DNA from: Selaginella tamariscina | Taxonomy: Eukaryota > Streptophyta > Lycopodiopsida > Selaginellales > Selaginellaceae | Direction: 5' to 3' | NCBI GenBank assembly: GCA_003024785.1 | Contig: PUQB01000982.1 | Span: forward strand, 1 to 64,000 | DNA length: 64,000 nucleotides | Shown here: positions 10,358 to 22,056 of the stretch, piece by piece | Layout of the letters: every line of letters starts with the position of its first letter | Numbering within the stretch: position 1 is the stretch's first letter | Notes under the pieces: generated by a model | What the model saw: only the letters and a program-made list of their open reading frames with translations | Told to the model about the DNA's origin: nothing | Databases searched by the model: none | Translations under genes and position numbers: made by a program

Positions 10358-12196
10358 TGTCATAGTTTATTATGACTCGACCCTTACTTTGGACGTTGAC
10401 TGTTGTTACCCTGTACTGTATATGTTGATGGACCCTAGATGTAGTAGGAAACAAGCCCGCTTAGTGCACTTGGGTATCTAGTGATGGTCCGGCCGGGTGT
10501 CATTAGGTATTTGCAGGAAACTCTAAGCGAAGCTAGAACTTACCTTCTAGAACCCACCCCCAATTTTGACGTCCCGAATAGGTTGTTTGGTCTTTGCAAA
10601 TGAGTTCGGCGTGTTAAGTAGGGTTAGGAAACACCCCTAGGGTTGACCTAACCCTAGGGTTGCCCTAACCCACGCCTTAAAACCCCCACCCCCTTGGGTA
10701 GGGTTTAGGGTAGGAGTAAGGGTGAGTTATAGGCTCATATTGCTAATTTATCTAAGGGGCTAGAATTCAGTGCCAGCCACTAATACAAACAGGAAAAGAG
10801 GGGGGGGGGGGGGGGGGGGGGCTCCGTCACATAAATAAGGTAGAGTATATGTAGGAGAGCTCCTGGGTTCATGAATGAGTTCGTTGCTCTTCTGCCGGTG
10901 CAAGCTTCAGCTTGTGTCGTTAAGGTACAACCCTCTGTTGTGCCGCCCTAACTTCCAGATGCCATGGGTACGTCCCACCTTCGGGGTAGCTTACCCTTAA
11001 CGTTGGCGAATCCATGCCTGGGAGGTCTTGTCGGGATGCACGTTCCAAGAGGTAGAGGTTGAGGCTTGTCTCCAGCCTCCTCCTCCACGTCAAGCTAGGT
11101 GTAGCACTCACGGCCAAGCAAGGCAACATCCGTGTCCTTGTCCAACTGTGGGCGTGGGATCTTGTTTGACAGGTTCACGTTACCTGGTTCCTGAGGGTTC
11201 ATTGAGGGGTTCTAGAGTTGGCATTAGGAACCACGTTTGTGGTACTTGGTGCAACTCTTGAATCTAAGGGCTATGGCATGATAGCCCACATCTTGGAAGG
11301 CAGTGTCACATGGGGATGTGACACTGGGCTAAACATCACATGGTACAACGCCCGAGGCACGCCCTTTGGGGTTATGTCATGGGCTTGTCGCTAAGGGGTT
11401 GGATACTCTAGCAAACAGGCATGCTTGTGCTTGCACTAGGGTGCTAAGCCTTGGGCATCTGCTCGAGGGAGGTTAGGTCTTGTAACTAGGTGTGCTTTGG
11501 CACACTTGGCTAGGGGAGTGTTCTCCTTGGAATCCAGGGGTTGAACAACCTAAGCTCATTAGCAGAAGCCCTTTCGTAAGGCACTCGCAAGGTCATGTGC
11601 TTAGGGTTATCCCAAACTAAGCCTTAGGGAGTTCGCTTAGCAGAACACTCGTGTTCGCCTACGGCGCACACTCGTGTCCTCACTAAGTACTAGCCCTAGG
11701 TCTAGGGTGTAACTTGGCCACTCAAACCCTTAGGGGTTAGTCGTGGTTCAGGGTACCCCTTGTCGCCCTAAAGGGGTTGTACTCCCGGATGAGGGTGATT
11801 CCTCAAGGGGTAAGTGACAATGCCTTAGCTCTGTCACGGGGGTATGTGTGGAACACACGTCTCCTTGATGGGGGTTAGGGCATGAGCCTGTCTAGGTCTT
11901 CTAGGGCAAGACCCTAAGTCAACTAGGGTTATCCCTCAAGGGTTTTGGGGTAGACACTCTAGGGAGACTTAGGCTAAACCCTAAGTCAACTAGGGTTATC
12001 CCTCAAGGGTTCTGGGGGCAGACATTCTAGGGAGACTTAGGCTAAACCCTAAGTCTCTTGTCCACTTGGGCATTAGTAGGGGTCGTTGGGGTTGTTCTGG
12101 GGAACTTAGCGTTGCTCACACAGGGTGATGACGCCGAATGGCCACATGGCAGCCACGTGTTGCCACGTGTTGGCCCTTTGGGTTAAAACTCTGACA
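10358..12196 (+). repeat. 3' LTR of element A
   Basis: 1839 bp. The first about 750 bp are alignable with the LTRs of B and E and with the solo copy at 57327. It contains a run of about 20 G (10801-10820) and CCCTAA-type telomere-like words, plus the 67-bp tandem array at 11912-12056. It ends ..CTCTGACA. Confidence 0.85.
10801..10820 (+). repeat. Poly-G tract in the LTR
   Basis: About 20 consecutive G. The related LTRs have C/G runs of different length at the same place (15819-15828 and 26751-26762 on the opposite strand). It could fold as a G-quadruplex; the exact length is hard to sequence reliably. Confidence 0.8.
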
Positions 12197-12330
12197 ACAA
12201 GCAACTAGGTAACGGTGATATTACCATGACTGCACTGCAGGGAAAACATGAAATTGCAAGCTCACCAAGCAAAAGAGGCGAGGTGTCCATACGTTTGCAA
12301 AATTGAAGAAAGGGAGGGGCATTGAAAGAC
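12197..12330 (-). other. Unassigned sequence at the broken end of element B
   Basis: The match to reverse transcriptase stops after VRSFLGL. The next about 130 bases (toward 12197) do not resemble the expected RNase H linker. This may be a small rearrangement at the junction with element A. Confidence 0.4.
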
Positions 12331-13219
12331 CAAGAAATGATCTAACTTCATGCACATCTTTTAAAGTCATCCACTCGGTAATAGCTTGAATTTTCTTTGG
12401 GTCCATGGCAACCTCCCACCTGAGATCAAGTGTCCCAAGAAATCTATCTTGGTTTGACCAAATGCGCATTTGCTTTCTTTAGCATACAATTGGTTCTCTC
12501 TCAATCTCTGAAACACTTTCTCTAAGTGTTCCACATGTTCCTCGATTGTCGAACTGAAAATCAGAATGTCATCAATATACACCACTACAAACTCGTCAAG
12601 GTAGTCTCTAAACACATCATCCATCATTGTGCAAAAAGTCGCTGGAGCATTGCACAACCCGAATGGTAAGACTAGAAACTCAAATGATCCATAACGCGTT
12701 CGAAAAGCGGTCTTCTCAATGTCATTCTCTGCTACCCGAATCTGATGGTACCCCGATCTCAAGTCTATTCTTGAAAAATTTTGCTTTTAATAGCCTATCA
12801 AATAAGTCGTCTACTCGTGGAAGAGGATACTTATTTTTGATAGTTATCGCGTTCAGCGCTCGATAGTCCACACACATTCGCATCATACCATCCTTTTTCA
12901 TTACGAACAAGATAGGTGCACCATACAGCAATTGACTAGGTCGAATGTGTCTTCGACCTATCAATTCTGTCAGCTGTCTCTTCAATTCTACTAATTCTTG
13001 AGGATTCAACCGATATGGGGCTCTTGCCGGTGGAGATGAACCTGGCAAAATCTCTATCCTATGGTCCACAACTCGACGTGGAGGTAACTCGGGCGGCAAG
13101 TCTTCTGGCAACACATCCTTAAACATGTTCAAGACTTCCAAAATAGGCTTAGGAACAGATTCTTGACCATCTCCTATTTTGACTTCACTAGTATCCAAAA
13201 CCATTGCAAGAAAACACAT
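12331..13219 (-). pseudogene. pol: Reverse transcriptase fragment of element B
   Basis: Read on the minus strand from 13219 in at least three frames. Motifs in order: [49 protein letters not shown], the catalytic YIDD box ([12 protein letters not shown], near 12565-12580) and FLGHLIS. Frameshifts lie at about 12765 and 12440. The Arg-rich ALNAIT-type fingers and YIDD box differ from the chromoviruses here (GLNQ.T and YLDD), so B is a different lineage. Confidence 0.85.
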
Positions 13220-13623
13220 TCTTGATGTCTAACTGCCTTACGCAACTGAGTTAAGATAAGGAACATAGGATTCCAATCCTTGTCAGTTAGCGTTTTCATT
13301 TTGAGCGTGGTCTTTTTAATGTCCTCTTTATCTGCTGTAAGCGTGATCCGATTGTCTCCAGAACCCCTCATTTCGATTACATGTTTATGGAACCATTCCA
13401 TACCCAAAACAAAGTCAAGCCTCGTCATATTCAAGATAACTAAGTCTAGCTTAGCCTTCCAATCTTTGATTTGGACAGGAACTGCCCTTGCTATATTATT
13501 AGTATTTTGAGAACCTTTGCCAAAATTGATCTTTATTTCACACATCTTTATTACATCCAAATTCAATCGACGAGCTAGACTAGTCGATATGAAGTTGTAT
13601 GTTGCTCCAGTATCAATCATCAT
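13174..13623 (-). pseudogene. pol: Aspartic protease of element B
   Basis: MMIDTGATYNFISTSLARRL gives the catalytic Asp-Thr-Gly. LDFVLGMEWFHKH is the second conserved segment of this family. The frame then shifts where the reverse-transcriptase frame begins. Confidence 0.8.
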
Positions 13624-13756
13624 TCGGACTCGGTCCCCGTATCCTTCCTGTCAAATAGCAAAGGGTCAGTTTTGTCTTGAATAGCGAATAGGGCAGGTTG
13701 TGTCTGGCACAATTACCTCTTCTGACTCATCTTCCGGATCTTCAAGCGTTTCTGGT

Positions 13757-14754
13757 TCAGCAACTTCCTCTTCTACCATCGCCTTGAAAATGTCTTGATT
13801 GTTGTGAGGGTGCCGGACACTCTTTAGCAAAATGACTAGGCTTGTTACAATTATAACATTTCACAACTCCGCCTGTGGAACGCGGGGGAGCAGACTTTGG
13901 AGCCGATCCTTTGGCTTGCTGAGGAGGCGGTAACGCCAATGGTTTCCGAAATCCGGTGGGTCTTGATGTGTCTGAAAACTTGGAACTGCCGACAAAGGGA
14001 CTTGCACTTCGAATTGATGGCGATTGATCTGGTCGCCTATCAAACCTTCTGAACCAGACTTTGGAGGAAACTTCCTTGGTTTAGGTTTTGCTTCCTCCCC
14101 TTTGTACAAGTCATCTAACGACATGCCATAAGCAACCTTTTGAGCTGCCTCTTGACATTCCCGATAGCTTGTTGGCTTGTACCTTAAGATTTCTCTTCGC
14201 GTCTTCTCATTCAAGCTAGCCATGAAGCAACTTCGAGCTTCATCATCACTCATATTTGGCACCAATTGCCGTACACTTTCGAATCGATAAACGTGGTCCA
14301 TTGGACTTCCCCGAACTCCCTGTTGACAAAGTGCCAGGTCAGCACGCAATCGCAAACCGAGATCATCTGGCATATACTGCTTTTTGATCTCCTTTTTCAT
14401 GTGCTTCCAGCTATTTCGGTATCCACGTTCACCTTCAACAATTCGCCACCAAGTCTTAGCTTCTTCTTTAAGAAACTACTTGGCACATGCAACCTTTTCT
14501 GTCTTTCTCACGGAAGCAGCCTCGAAATAGCTTTTCATATCATACAACCAGTCATCCAAAACCTTGTAATCCTTTGAACCCATGAAATTCGAAGGCTTTA
14601 CCGGTTTGAATTTACTGGGACCTCCACCACGTACTTCCGTCGAAGAATCTGATTCAGAGGAACCTGACTCTGAGTCATGCTTCTTCTTCTTTTCGTGTGT
14701 CTTATTGTGGAACATCTGGCACTGTAGTATTCGTCGGAATCCGAACGGCAACAT
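13757..14754 (-). pseudogene. gag: gag of element B
   Basis: The capsid-like region is split by an in-frame stop near 14477 and shifts at about 14400 and 13900. The first part has a charged Lys/Ser-Glu-rich head, then FMGSKDYKVLDDWLYDMKSYF. The second has MSDDEARSCFMASLNEKTRR. It ends with a CCHC zinc knuckle, CYNCNKPSHFAKECP (about 13815-13862). A possible extension starts at 14967. Confidence 0.8.
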
Positions 14755-15250
14755 TATCGATTCGGTCGTTCAACCCTAAAACATTTCCTCGGAGTTTTTT
14801 GGGCATCCATCATTATTTCTCGCGCCATCCAGGTCGTTGTCTAACTCTAGGGGGTTGACCTGGATCAGCCTCATCCATCTCCTCATTTTGAGCCTCTTGA
14901 CAGCCCTCTCTGCCTCAGGCTCTGGTTGCTTTCTCTTGCTCATTGTATTGAACCCTAGTGTCAACACTCAGAGAATATGCTTGGAATTCCCAATGAAACT
15001 GAAACACCCTGCACAGGTTGTACACCCACCACACTAGCTTAAACTAGCATAAGACTTTTTGGACATACCTAAAATCTCCACGCCAACTCACTGAGCAAGT
15101 GTTCTCCGAAGTTTGCAACTCACAGGATCAAACTCTCTGCGCAGAATACAGACATGTCAACTGAAAGCAATAGAGTATATCAAGAATTTAGAGTTATCTA
15201 AACATTGAACACACCCAAACTTAAGGCAGTCCTACTGACCGCAGAGAACT

Positions 15251-15264
15251 TGCTCGATACCAAT
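15251..15264 (-). promoter_or_regulatory. Primer binding site of element B, initiator-tRNA-Met-like
   Basis: On the minus strand TTGGTATCGAGC follows the LTR end ..CTGACA. It is one base short of the plant site TGGTATCAGAGC. The leader downstream resembles that of element A. Confidence 0.65.
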
Positions 15265-15934
15265 TGTCAGAGTTTTTACCTGGTGCCACAAAGGCGGCTT
15301 GCCAGGTGCCAACCCTGGAATCCCCTCTTTGGAAACCCCACGGAATCTGGTAAAAATAACCCGTATTAGGAAAACCCAAGCCTTAGGAACTCAAACCCCT
15401 AACTGACTAAGCCCATGAACGAGACTCACCTTGTGAATCAGGATACACAGACTAGCCGAGCTTTAGGTGTCGTTCCTAGCTTGGCGTGGTTGAGGCGGCC
15501 GGAGCAAGGCCTCAACCACTAGTTTTGTGGAATGTGAACTCGGGCAATGTCTTTGAGCTTGCAGGCAAGTTTTTCGACCAAGGAATCTGACTAACTCCTT
15601 GGAAGTGACGTGCCCATATCTCAAAGGCAAGATCCTGCCAACGATAAGGATAGTCTAACCCTAGGGTGGGTTGTACCCCTGTCGTGTGGAAGTTTGGGCG
15701 GCACAACGGAGAGTTGCACCTTGATGACACAAGCTTAGCTTGCACCGTAGGAGGTTAACGAGCTCTCTTTGAACCCAGGAAGCCTCATACATATACTCTA
15801 CCTTATTTATGTGACGGACCCCCCCCCCCCTGTTTACCTAAATGAGTAAAGTGGGCTGGCACGGAAATGCCAGCCCTTAGAGAAAATGGTTGTCCTAACC
15901 TAACCCTAAACCTAACCCCTAGGGGGGGGGTATT
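15265..15934 (-). repeat. 5' LTR of element B, first segment
   Basis: On the minus strand this is the end of the LTR (..AAAAACTCTGACA). It includes a C-run at 15819-15828 and telomere-like words. It is cut at 15934 by the C/D complex, whose TSD GTATT is 15930-15934. Confidence 0.85.
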
Positions 15935-16496
15935 TGTCAAGCCACGATTCAGGAACCAGGAAGCGAGTAGGATTCCGAAAACAGGAAGGCTTGACTCAGG
16001 AAAGGACCGAGAGCAGGACAGAAACTAGGAACAGGACAGGAACAGGACGGATCCAGGAGCAGGATAGGATCAGGATAGGATCCGGGAGCAAGACAGGAAA
16101 GCGCAGGATAAGATCCAGGAAAAGATAGGAACTAGACAGGATCCAAGAGCAAGACAAGCAGGAGGCAAAGAGTACAAGAACAAGGAACAAGAATAATCGT
16201 AGAATGACTGGTGTTGATAGTAACTGATTGTACAACAATTAGGTCGGAGCTTTTATGCTCACAACTCCAAACTAATCTAGTCATGAGTCTAATCTAGTCA
16301 TGAGCTAAGAATAGTGGCCCTTATCCTCTAGGCATATCCTGTAGCATATCCTATAGGCATATCCTGTAGGAATATCCTGTAGGTATATCCTGTAAGAATA
16401 TCCTGCAAGCATATCCTGTAACCCGTATCCTGTATCCGAAATCCTGCATCCTGTATCCTGTATCCGAAATCCTGTATCCTGTATCAGGTTGTGACA
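15935..16496 (-). repeat. LTR a (3' LTR side of D)
   Basis: Minus-strand orientation, TGTCAAGCC..GGTTGTGACA on plus. Self-primer 12-mer at 16214-16225. It shares with LTR c a duplicated CTAATCTAGTCATGAG word. Confidence 0.9.
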
Positions 16497-16510
16497 GCAC
16501 CTCCTCCCTA
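16497..16510 (-). promoter_or_regulatory. Polypurine tract next to LTR a
   Basis: On the minus strand AGGGAGGAGGTGC precedes the LTR, as in chromovirus 1. Confidence 0.65.
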
Positions 16511-17760
16511 AGGATGAGTTCCACGAGTCTTAGGACCTGGTTTAGCAGGATAATGCCAATGGAAGGCAGCAACTTTGAAGAAGCATGGAGTAAGTTGGAT
16601 GCAGGTTCCCAAGTGCGATCGGTAGGCAAATAACCTTCCAATCCACCAAGTATTGAAGTTGGCGGCGATGAAGACGAGAATCAAAGATGGCTGCAACTTT
16701 GTACTCAGGTTCACCAGCAACGACCACAGGAGGGGAGGAGAAGAAGCACGACCAGGAAGAGAAGAAGGATGATACGGCTCCAACAAGAAGGTGTAAACAC
16801 ATGATGAAGTTTCACCGTGGATGGTAACTCAAGTCGGAAAGCTACAGGATTTACCTCTGCCACGATCATGTAAGGGCCCAATCGTTGAAAATCCAACTTA
16901 GAAGAAGGCCTGTTGGTGCGAATGTGTCGACGAAGAAGCTACACGAGATCACCAATTTCTATGCAGGTGCCGGCTGACGGTGAGCATCAGCATGATGCTT
17001 GTACCGTTCCTGTGCCTGTTGAAGGTGAACCTGGAGATCATCCTGTACCTGCCAAAGATGCTGAAGACGATCCTGTACTGCAGGAGTGGAAGAAGGAGAA
17101 GCGGGAGGAGTGAAGTCAAAACGTGGATGGTGGCCTGTAAGAGCAAAGAAAGGTGTCTGTCCTGTAGATGTGTGAACGGAGTTGTTGTAGGCAAACTCCG
17201 CCATTGGAAGAAGGTCCAATCAATTGTCCTGCTGGTAACTGATGAAGCAACGAAGATATTGCTCCAAGTCTGAAATTGTGCGTTCGGACTGCCCATCGGT
17301 TTGGGGTGATATCCTGAAGAAAGATCCGCTTTAACCTGTAGACTCCAAGAAGCTCTCGCCAAAACTTGGACATGAATTGTGGACCTCGATCGGAAACAAT
17401 GCTCTCAGGAAGACCATGATGTCGGAACACCTCGCGGATCACCAACTCGGCGTTGTCTGACCTGTAGCTGTCTTGTTGCAGGGTAGGAAATGAGCCTGCT
17501 TGGTGAAACGGTCAACCACCACAAGAACTGCATCGAATCCACGAGAAGGAGGAAGATCTGTGAGGAAATCCATAGAAATGGATCTCCAAGGAGCAGAAGG
17601 AACAGGAAGGGGCAAAGAAGACCAGAGGGTGCATGATGAGCATCTTCGACCTGCTACAAGTGTCACAACTCCGTACAAACCTCTCCACAAAACCTCGCAA
17701 CCCAGGCCACCAATAGTTGCGAGTCACCAACTGTCTTGGCCACACCAAAATGTCCTGTAG
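16500..17760 (-). pseudogene. pol: Integrase and chromodomain, C/D mosaic
   Basis: Decayed copy of the integrase of chromovirus 1, spread over several frames: [16 protein letters not shown] (zinc finger), [20 protein letters not shown] (first Asp), [14 protein letters not shown] (second Asp), [21 protein letters not shown] chromodomain remnant (GEPEYKVAAIFDSRLHRR) is near 16620-16740. Several shifts and one deletion interrupt the HPQTDGQSE segment. This is where the recombination between C and D may lie. Confidence 0.85.
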
Positions 17761-17795
17761 CCGGGGTATCATGACAATCCTGTACCACACGAGTC

Positions 17796-18422
17796 CTAAA
17801 ATACCAACAGGAACGTACAGGAGACCTTCCCGGTACAGGAGTCCATCCTGTATGGTGAACAGGTTGTAGTCTGGACGGGAACTGGAGGAAGAGGAACTTG
17901 CAACGTCAGGATGAATGTGTGAGAACACATTCTTTGCCAAGTCGTCTGTAGCCAACTGCGAACGGATGTCCTGTAGGAGTGTTGAATTTGCTGGAGCCTG
18001 ATGAACCTGCAGTGCCGCAAGCCGGAAACGATCAGGACCCAACAACACTTGCCTTTGACAGTCAAATGCAGGATCGCCCGGGCTTGGTGCAAGGTAAGAG
18101 CGCCTAGACAATGCGTCCGCCTTGCCATTCCGAAAGCCGGGCCTGTAGACGATGACGAAGTCAAAACGTGATAGGAACTCTGCCCACCTAGCCTGTCGCC
18201 GACTGAGGACCCGAGCCGTTTGAAAGTACTCCAGGTTCTTGTGATCCGTAAGAACTTGTACAGGATGTGCAGCACCTTCCAGAAATGCCGCCACTCCTCA
18301 AATGAATCCACAATGGCCTTGAGTTCCTTGTCATGAATCTCGTAGATCTCCGCCGATAGGAACTTACGAGAGTGGAAAGCTACAGGATGAAGCAACTTGT
18401 CCTCTCCAACTTGCGATAGCAC
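17796..18422 (-). pseudogene. pol: RNase H domain, C/D mosaic
   Basis: [37 protein letters not shown], then in the frame 17512-18294 [20 protein letters not shown]. Two frames are needed. Compared with chromovirus 1 it retains the residues around the 11-nt gap seen there. Confidence 0.85.
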
Positions 18423-18427
18423 GGATC

Positions 18428-19561
18428 CTACTGCAAAATCCGAGGCATCTGCTTCAATGAAGAAAGGATGAGAAGGGTCAATGTGCTAAAATAGGAGCTG
18501 TCGTGAAGTCCTTGAGTGTTGTGAACGCGTGTTCCGCCTTGTCGGACCAAGAGAAAAATCCTGTGCGCTTGGTGAGTTCTGTGAGTGGAAGTACACGCTT
18601 GGAGAAGTCCTGTATGAACCGCCTGTAGAAGTTTGCAAAGCCAAGGAAACATTGTACATCTCGTACCGACTTGGGCCTCTCCCACTCCACGATGGTCTTC
18701 ACCTTGTGCATGTCCATGGAAAACCAGCAGGAGAGACGATGTAGCCCAAGAACTCCACCGAATCCCTATCGAAAAAACACTTCTCCAACTTCGCGTACAG
18801 GCCATGCTCGAAGCCGCTCTAAAACTAGTCGTACATGCTTGTCATGTGCCGCCTGGTCCTTGGAGAAAATCAAGATGTCATCGAGGTAGATCACCACAAA
18901 CTGGTCCAAGAAGTCACGGAAAATGTCGTTCACCATTTGTTGGAACACAGCTGGGCATTGGTAAGGCCGAAAGGCATTACTGTACTCAAAATGTCCATAC
19001 CTGTACCAAAGGCAGCTTCCACTCATCACCGGGACGAATCCGTACAAGGTTGTAGGCTCCTCGTAAGTCGATCTTCGTGAACACCTTTGCTCCTCGCAGC
19101 CGATCGAGAAGTTCCGGGATCAATGGCAACGGGTACCGATTCCGAATGGTGACTTGATTCAAACCCCTGTAGTCCACAACCAAACGTAAACTCCCATCCT
19201 TCTTCTTGACAAAGAAGATAGGAGCTCCTGCAGGGGACTTTGAGTGACGAATGAAGCCGGATGCCAAGTTGTCCTCGATGTACTGACGAAGAACCTCCAA
19301 CTCTGTGGGTGACAATGCATAAATCGGTCCGAATGGTGGAGTCTTTCCTTCCGCAAGATCAATAGGACAGTCGTAGGACCTGTGAACAGGAAAACTGTTC
19401 CTAAAGTCGTGGTACTTGGATGGTAGGGAAGAAGGAGGAGAAGGAGAAGGAGAAGGAGAAAAAACAGGGGAGTCGGATACAGGAAAGGTAGAAGAGGACG
19501 TAGGAGTTACTTGAAAGGCAAAAAGGTGGAAGGGAGCAGGATCAGTGGCGAGTTCATGCAT
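18428..19561 (-). pseudogene. pol: Reverse transcriptase, C/D mosaic
   Basis: [36 protein letters not shown], then a shift; [20 protein letters not shown] with the YLDD box in 18766-19047; [18 protein letters not shown] in 18478-18717. At least three frame changes. Confidence 0.85.
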
Positions 19562-20375
19562 GGTAGTGGTAAGAACTCGGAGAGGAGAAGGAGGGAGCTG
19601 TGACTGAAAAAGAGGAAGGATCTTGGGGGATGGAACAGAAGCAGGGTAACAGAAAGAAGTAGGATTGGAAAAAACCTGTGTGGGTGTTGATGAGTGTACA
19701 GGATTGGAAGAATCCTGTACAGGAGTCCGTGGTTGCGCAAGAGTGGAAGAAGCCTGCGAATGTGCTGACGAATCAACAGGAGGTGGATCCTAGAGGAGTG
19801 AGTGGAGAGAGCCTGCAGATGTGCTGAGGAACTGATATGAGGTGAATCCTGTCGAGGAGGAGTCTTCAACACTGGTACAGGAACAGGCACGGTCAATCCT
19901 GTAGCTTGTACTGCCTCAGATATTAAGGATGTATCCTGCACACAGGAAGGTACAGGATTGATCCTAGCTGTTGGAGAGGAAAACGTGAGCGTCCTAGACC
20001 TCCAATCGATCTGCGGATTTGCAACAACGAACCATGGCATGCCCAAAATGATGGGAGTCGACCGAGTCTTGATCAAGTTGAAGGAAATTGAACAGTTGAA
20101 TGTGCCATACTGCAGGAGAGAGGTTCGGTAGCATGGGTAACCGTGCCAGAAGCAATTAGACGCCCATCGGCCACCTCTACAGGAACTGCACGCTTCAACT
20201 TCACCACCGAAATGCCATGTTGAGTTGCAAACGTATCATCCATGAAGCATGCATTTGCACCAGTGTCTAACAAGGCAAACTCCATGAGCTCTCGATTATT
20301 AAGATGAATGTGTACAGGAAACTTAAGTGATGGGATGGTATGAGCAGCACCAATGGAGCCTGCACCTACGTCCAA
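19562..20375 (-). pseudogene. pol: Protease and Pro-rich linker, C/D mosaic
   Basis: [20 protein letters not shown] with the catalytic Asp-Thr-Gly in 20073-20375. The frame then moves to 19507-20076 ([17 protein letters not shown]) and on into the variable proline/serine-rich linker. Confidence 0.85.
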
Positions 20376-20389
20376 CTTCGCGGCTCCTA

Positions 20390-21359
20390 GACGAAGTGGA
20401 CATTGGAGTTTTCCGACTGAACTTCAGCTTCAACTTCACGCGTCTTGAAGTTCCTGGCTTTAATAGGACAATCTGCCACCTTGTGTCCTGCTCCACCACA
20501 ATACAAGCACAGGTTCTCACTGCGACGACGTTGCTTCTCAGCAGCGGAAAGAAACCACGCTTGGATTTCTCAACCTCCATAGGAACTACTCCAGAAGGTG
20601 GTGCAGGAACACGTACCACAGCTGCAGGATTGGTTTGCAGGAACTGCTGACGGGATCTTTCCTGACGACGCTCGAACAAACGTTCGCAACGAACAGCTTG
20701 TTGCATGATCTCCGCTAATGTTTGGGCATCCGGTAACGTAAGGAGAAGGTCCTTCACGTCGTCCCTCAACCCAAAACGGAAGTGTTCGATCAATGCAGTC
20801 TCGTCCCATGGAATGTTCGTGCAAAGTTGCTGAAATTCGGATGCATAGACGGAAGCTGGTCGGGATCCTTGAGTGAGCTTCCGTAACTTCGTGCATGCAG
20901 AACGGTACTTATCAGGATCTCCAAAACAGGCTTCAAAGGCAGCCACGAAACCTTCAAAGTCTTCCATCAATGGATCGTCACGCTCCAGCAAGGGGGCAAC
21001 CCAAGCCCGTGGAGATCCACTTAGTAAGGATGCCAAAAGACCCACCTTTTGAGCATCAGTCGAGTAGCGCCGTGGTTGCATACGGATCAAGAGCCGGATC
21101 TGATTCAGGAAACCTTGGAAATCGGCACGATTGCCACTGAACTTCTCTGCATGCTAACCTTCGGCTCCGAAGAAAAGTTTGATGAAGAGGGAACCACCGA
21201 TGCCTGGGAAAGAGCCTGCGCAGCAGCCTTGGAGGATGCATCAGCAGCTGCATGTGCCGCAGTGGTGGAACCTTGCAGGTCGGTGACCACTTGGCGCAAA
21301 GTGGCCAGCTCATGAAGTAACATTTGGTGCTCGCGTTGAAAGCGCTCAAAATCAGCCAT
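20390..21359 (-). pseudogene. gag: gag, C/D mosaic
   Basis: Starts MADFERFQREHQMLLHELA at 21359, shifts near 21110, then RMQPRRYSTDAQKVGLLASL. The zinc-knuckle segment before 20390 is in yet another frame. It ends just before the protease. Confidence 0.85.
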
Positions 21360-21437
21360 GATCTAGGAAAGAAAAAGGAGGAAAATGAAGGAAAAGAATC
21401 AAGAAAAAGATAGCTGGAAAACGGAGAACTATGAAGC

Positions 21438-21449
21438 AGTTACTATCAA
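21438..21449 (-). promoter_or_regulatory. Self-complementary primer site of C
   Basis: On the minus strand TTGATAGTAACT starts 2 nt after LTR b. It is complementary to the 12-mer at 21785-21796 in the LTR. Both sites carry the A-to-T change relative to chromovirus 1. Confidence 0.75.
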
Positions 21450-21451
21450 AC

Positions 21452-22056
21452 TGTCAGCCACGATCCAGGAACCAGGAAAGAGAACAGGATTCCAAGGACA
21501 GGAAGGCTTGACTCAGGAACAGGACCGAGAGCAGGACAGGAATAGGAATAGGAACAAGACGGATCTAGGAGCAGACAGGATCAGGATAGGATCCGGGAGC
21601 AAGACAGGAAAGCGCAGGACAAGATCCAGGAACAAGACAGAAGCAGGATAGGATCTAGGAGCAGGACAGGATCCGGAGCAGGACAGGATCCGGGAGCAGG
21701 ACAGGAAACAGGAGCGAGACAGGAACAGGGCAGGAAACAAGACAAGAACAAGACAAGACGAGATTGATCGTAGTAAGACTGGTGTTGATAGTAACTGATT
21801 ATACAACAATTAGGTCGGAGCTTTTATGCTCACAACTCCAAGAGCTAATCTAGGCATGAGTGCTAAAAGTGGTTGCATGCATGCAAAAGTGATTGCATGC
21901 ATGCAGAGGCTAAGATGAGTCCACATGTCCCTTATCCTCTAGGCATATCCTGTAGGAAAATCCTGCAACCCATATCCTATATCCGGAATCCTGTAGGAAA
22001 GTCCTGCAACCCATGTCCTGTATCCGGAATCCTGTATTCTGTATCGGGTCGTGACA
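21452..22056 (-). repeat. LTR b (5' LTR of C)
   Basis: 605 bp, TGTCAGCC..GGGTCGTGACA on plus. A different subtype from LTRs a and c (it has a TTGCATGCATGCA duplication near 21885-21905). TATA-like box at 21821-21828; inferred RNA start at 21796 (minus). The base after it begins CCTTG, inside the reverse transcriptase of D. Confidence 0.9.

Larger units (their letters stand above)
1..12196 (+). mobile_element. Element A: LTR retrotransposon without coding capacity (LARD-like), hosting chromovirus 1
   Basis: The last 534 bases of a 5' LTR open the window and match 11670-12196 with one substitution and three indels (2, 10 and 1 nt). The 3' LTR runs 10358-12196 (1839 bp), starts TGTCATAG and ends CTCTGACA. 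A purine-rich tract (10345-10355) precedes it. A primer-site-like TTGGTCGAGCC follows the 5' LTR. Removing the nested element (3081-9164) leaves about 3.7 kb of internal DNA with stops in all frames and no gag, protease, reverse transcriptase or integrase motif. Near-identical LTRs argue for a recent insertion, so missing genes are better explained by a non-autonomous design than by decay. The leader just after the LTR resembles that of element B, so B-like proteins may mobilise A. The left end and its TSD lie outside the window. Confidence 0.8.
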
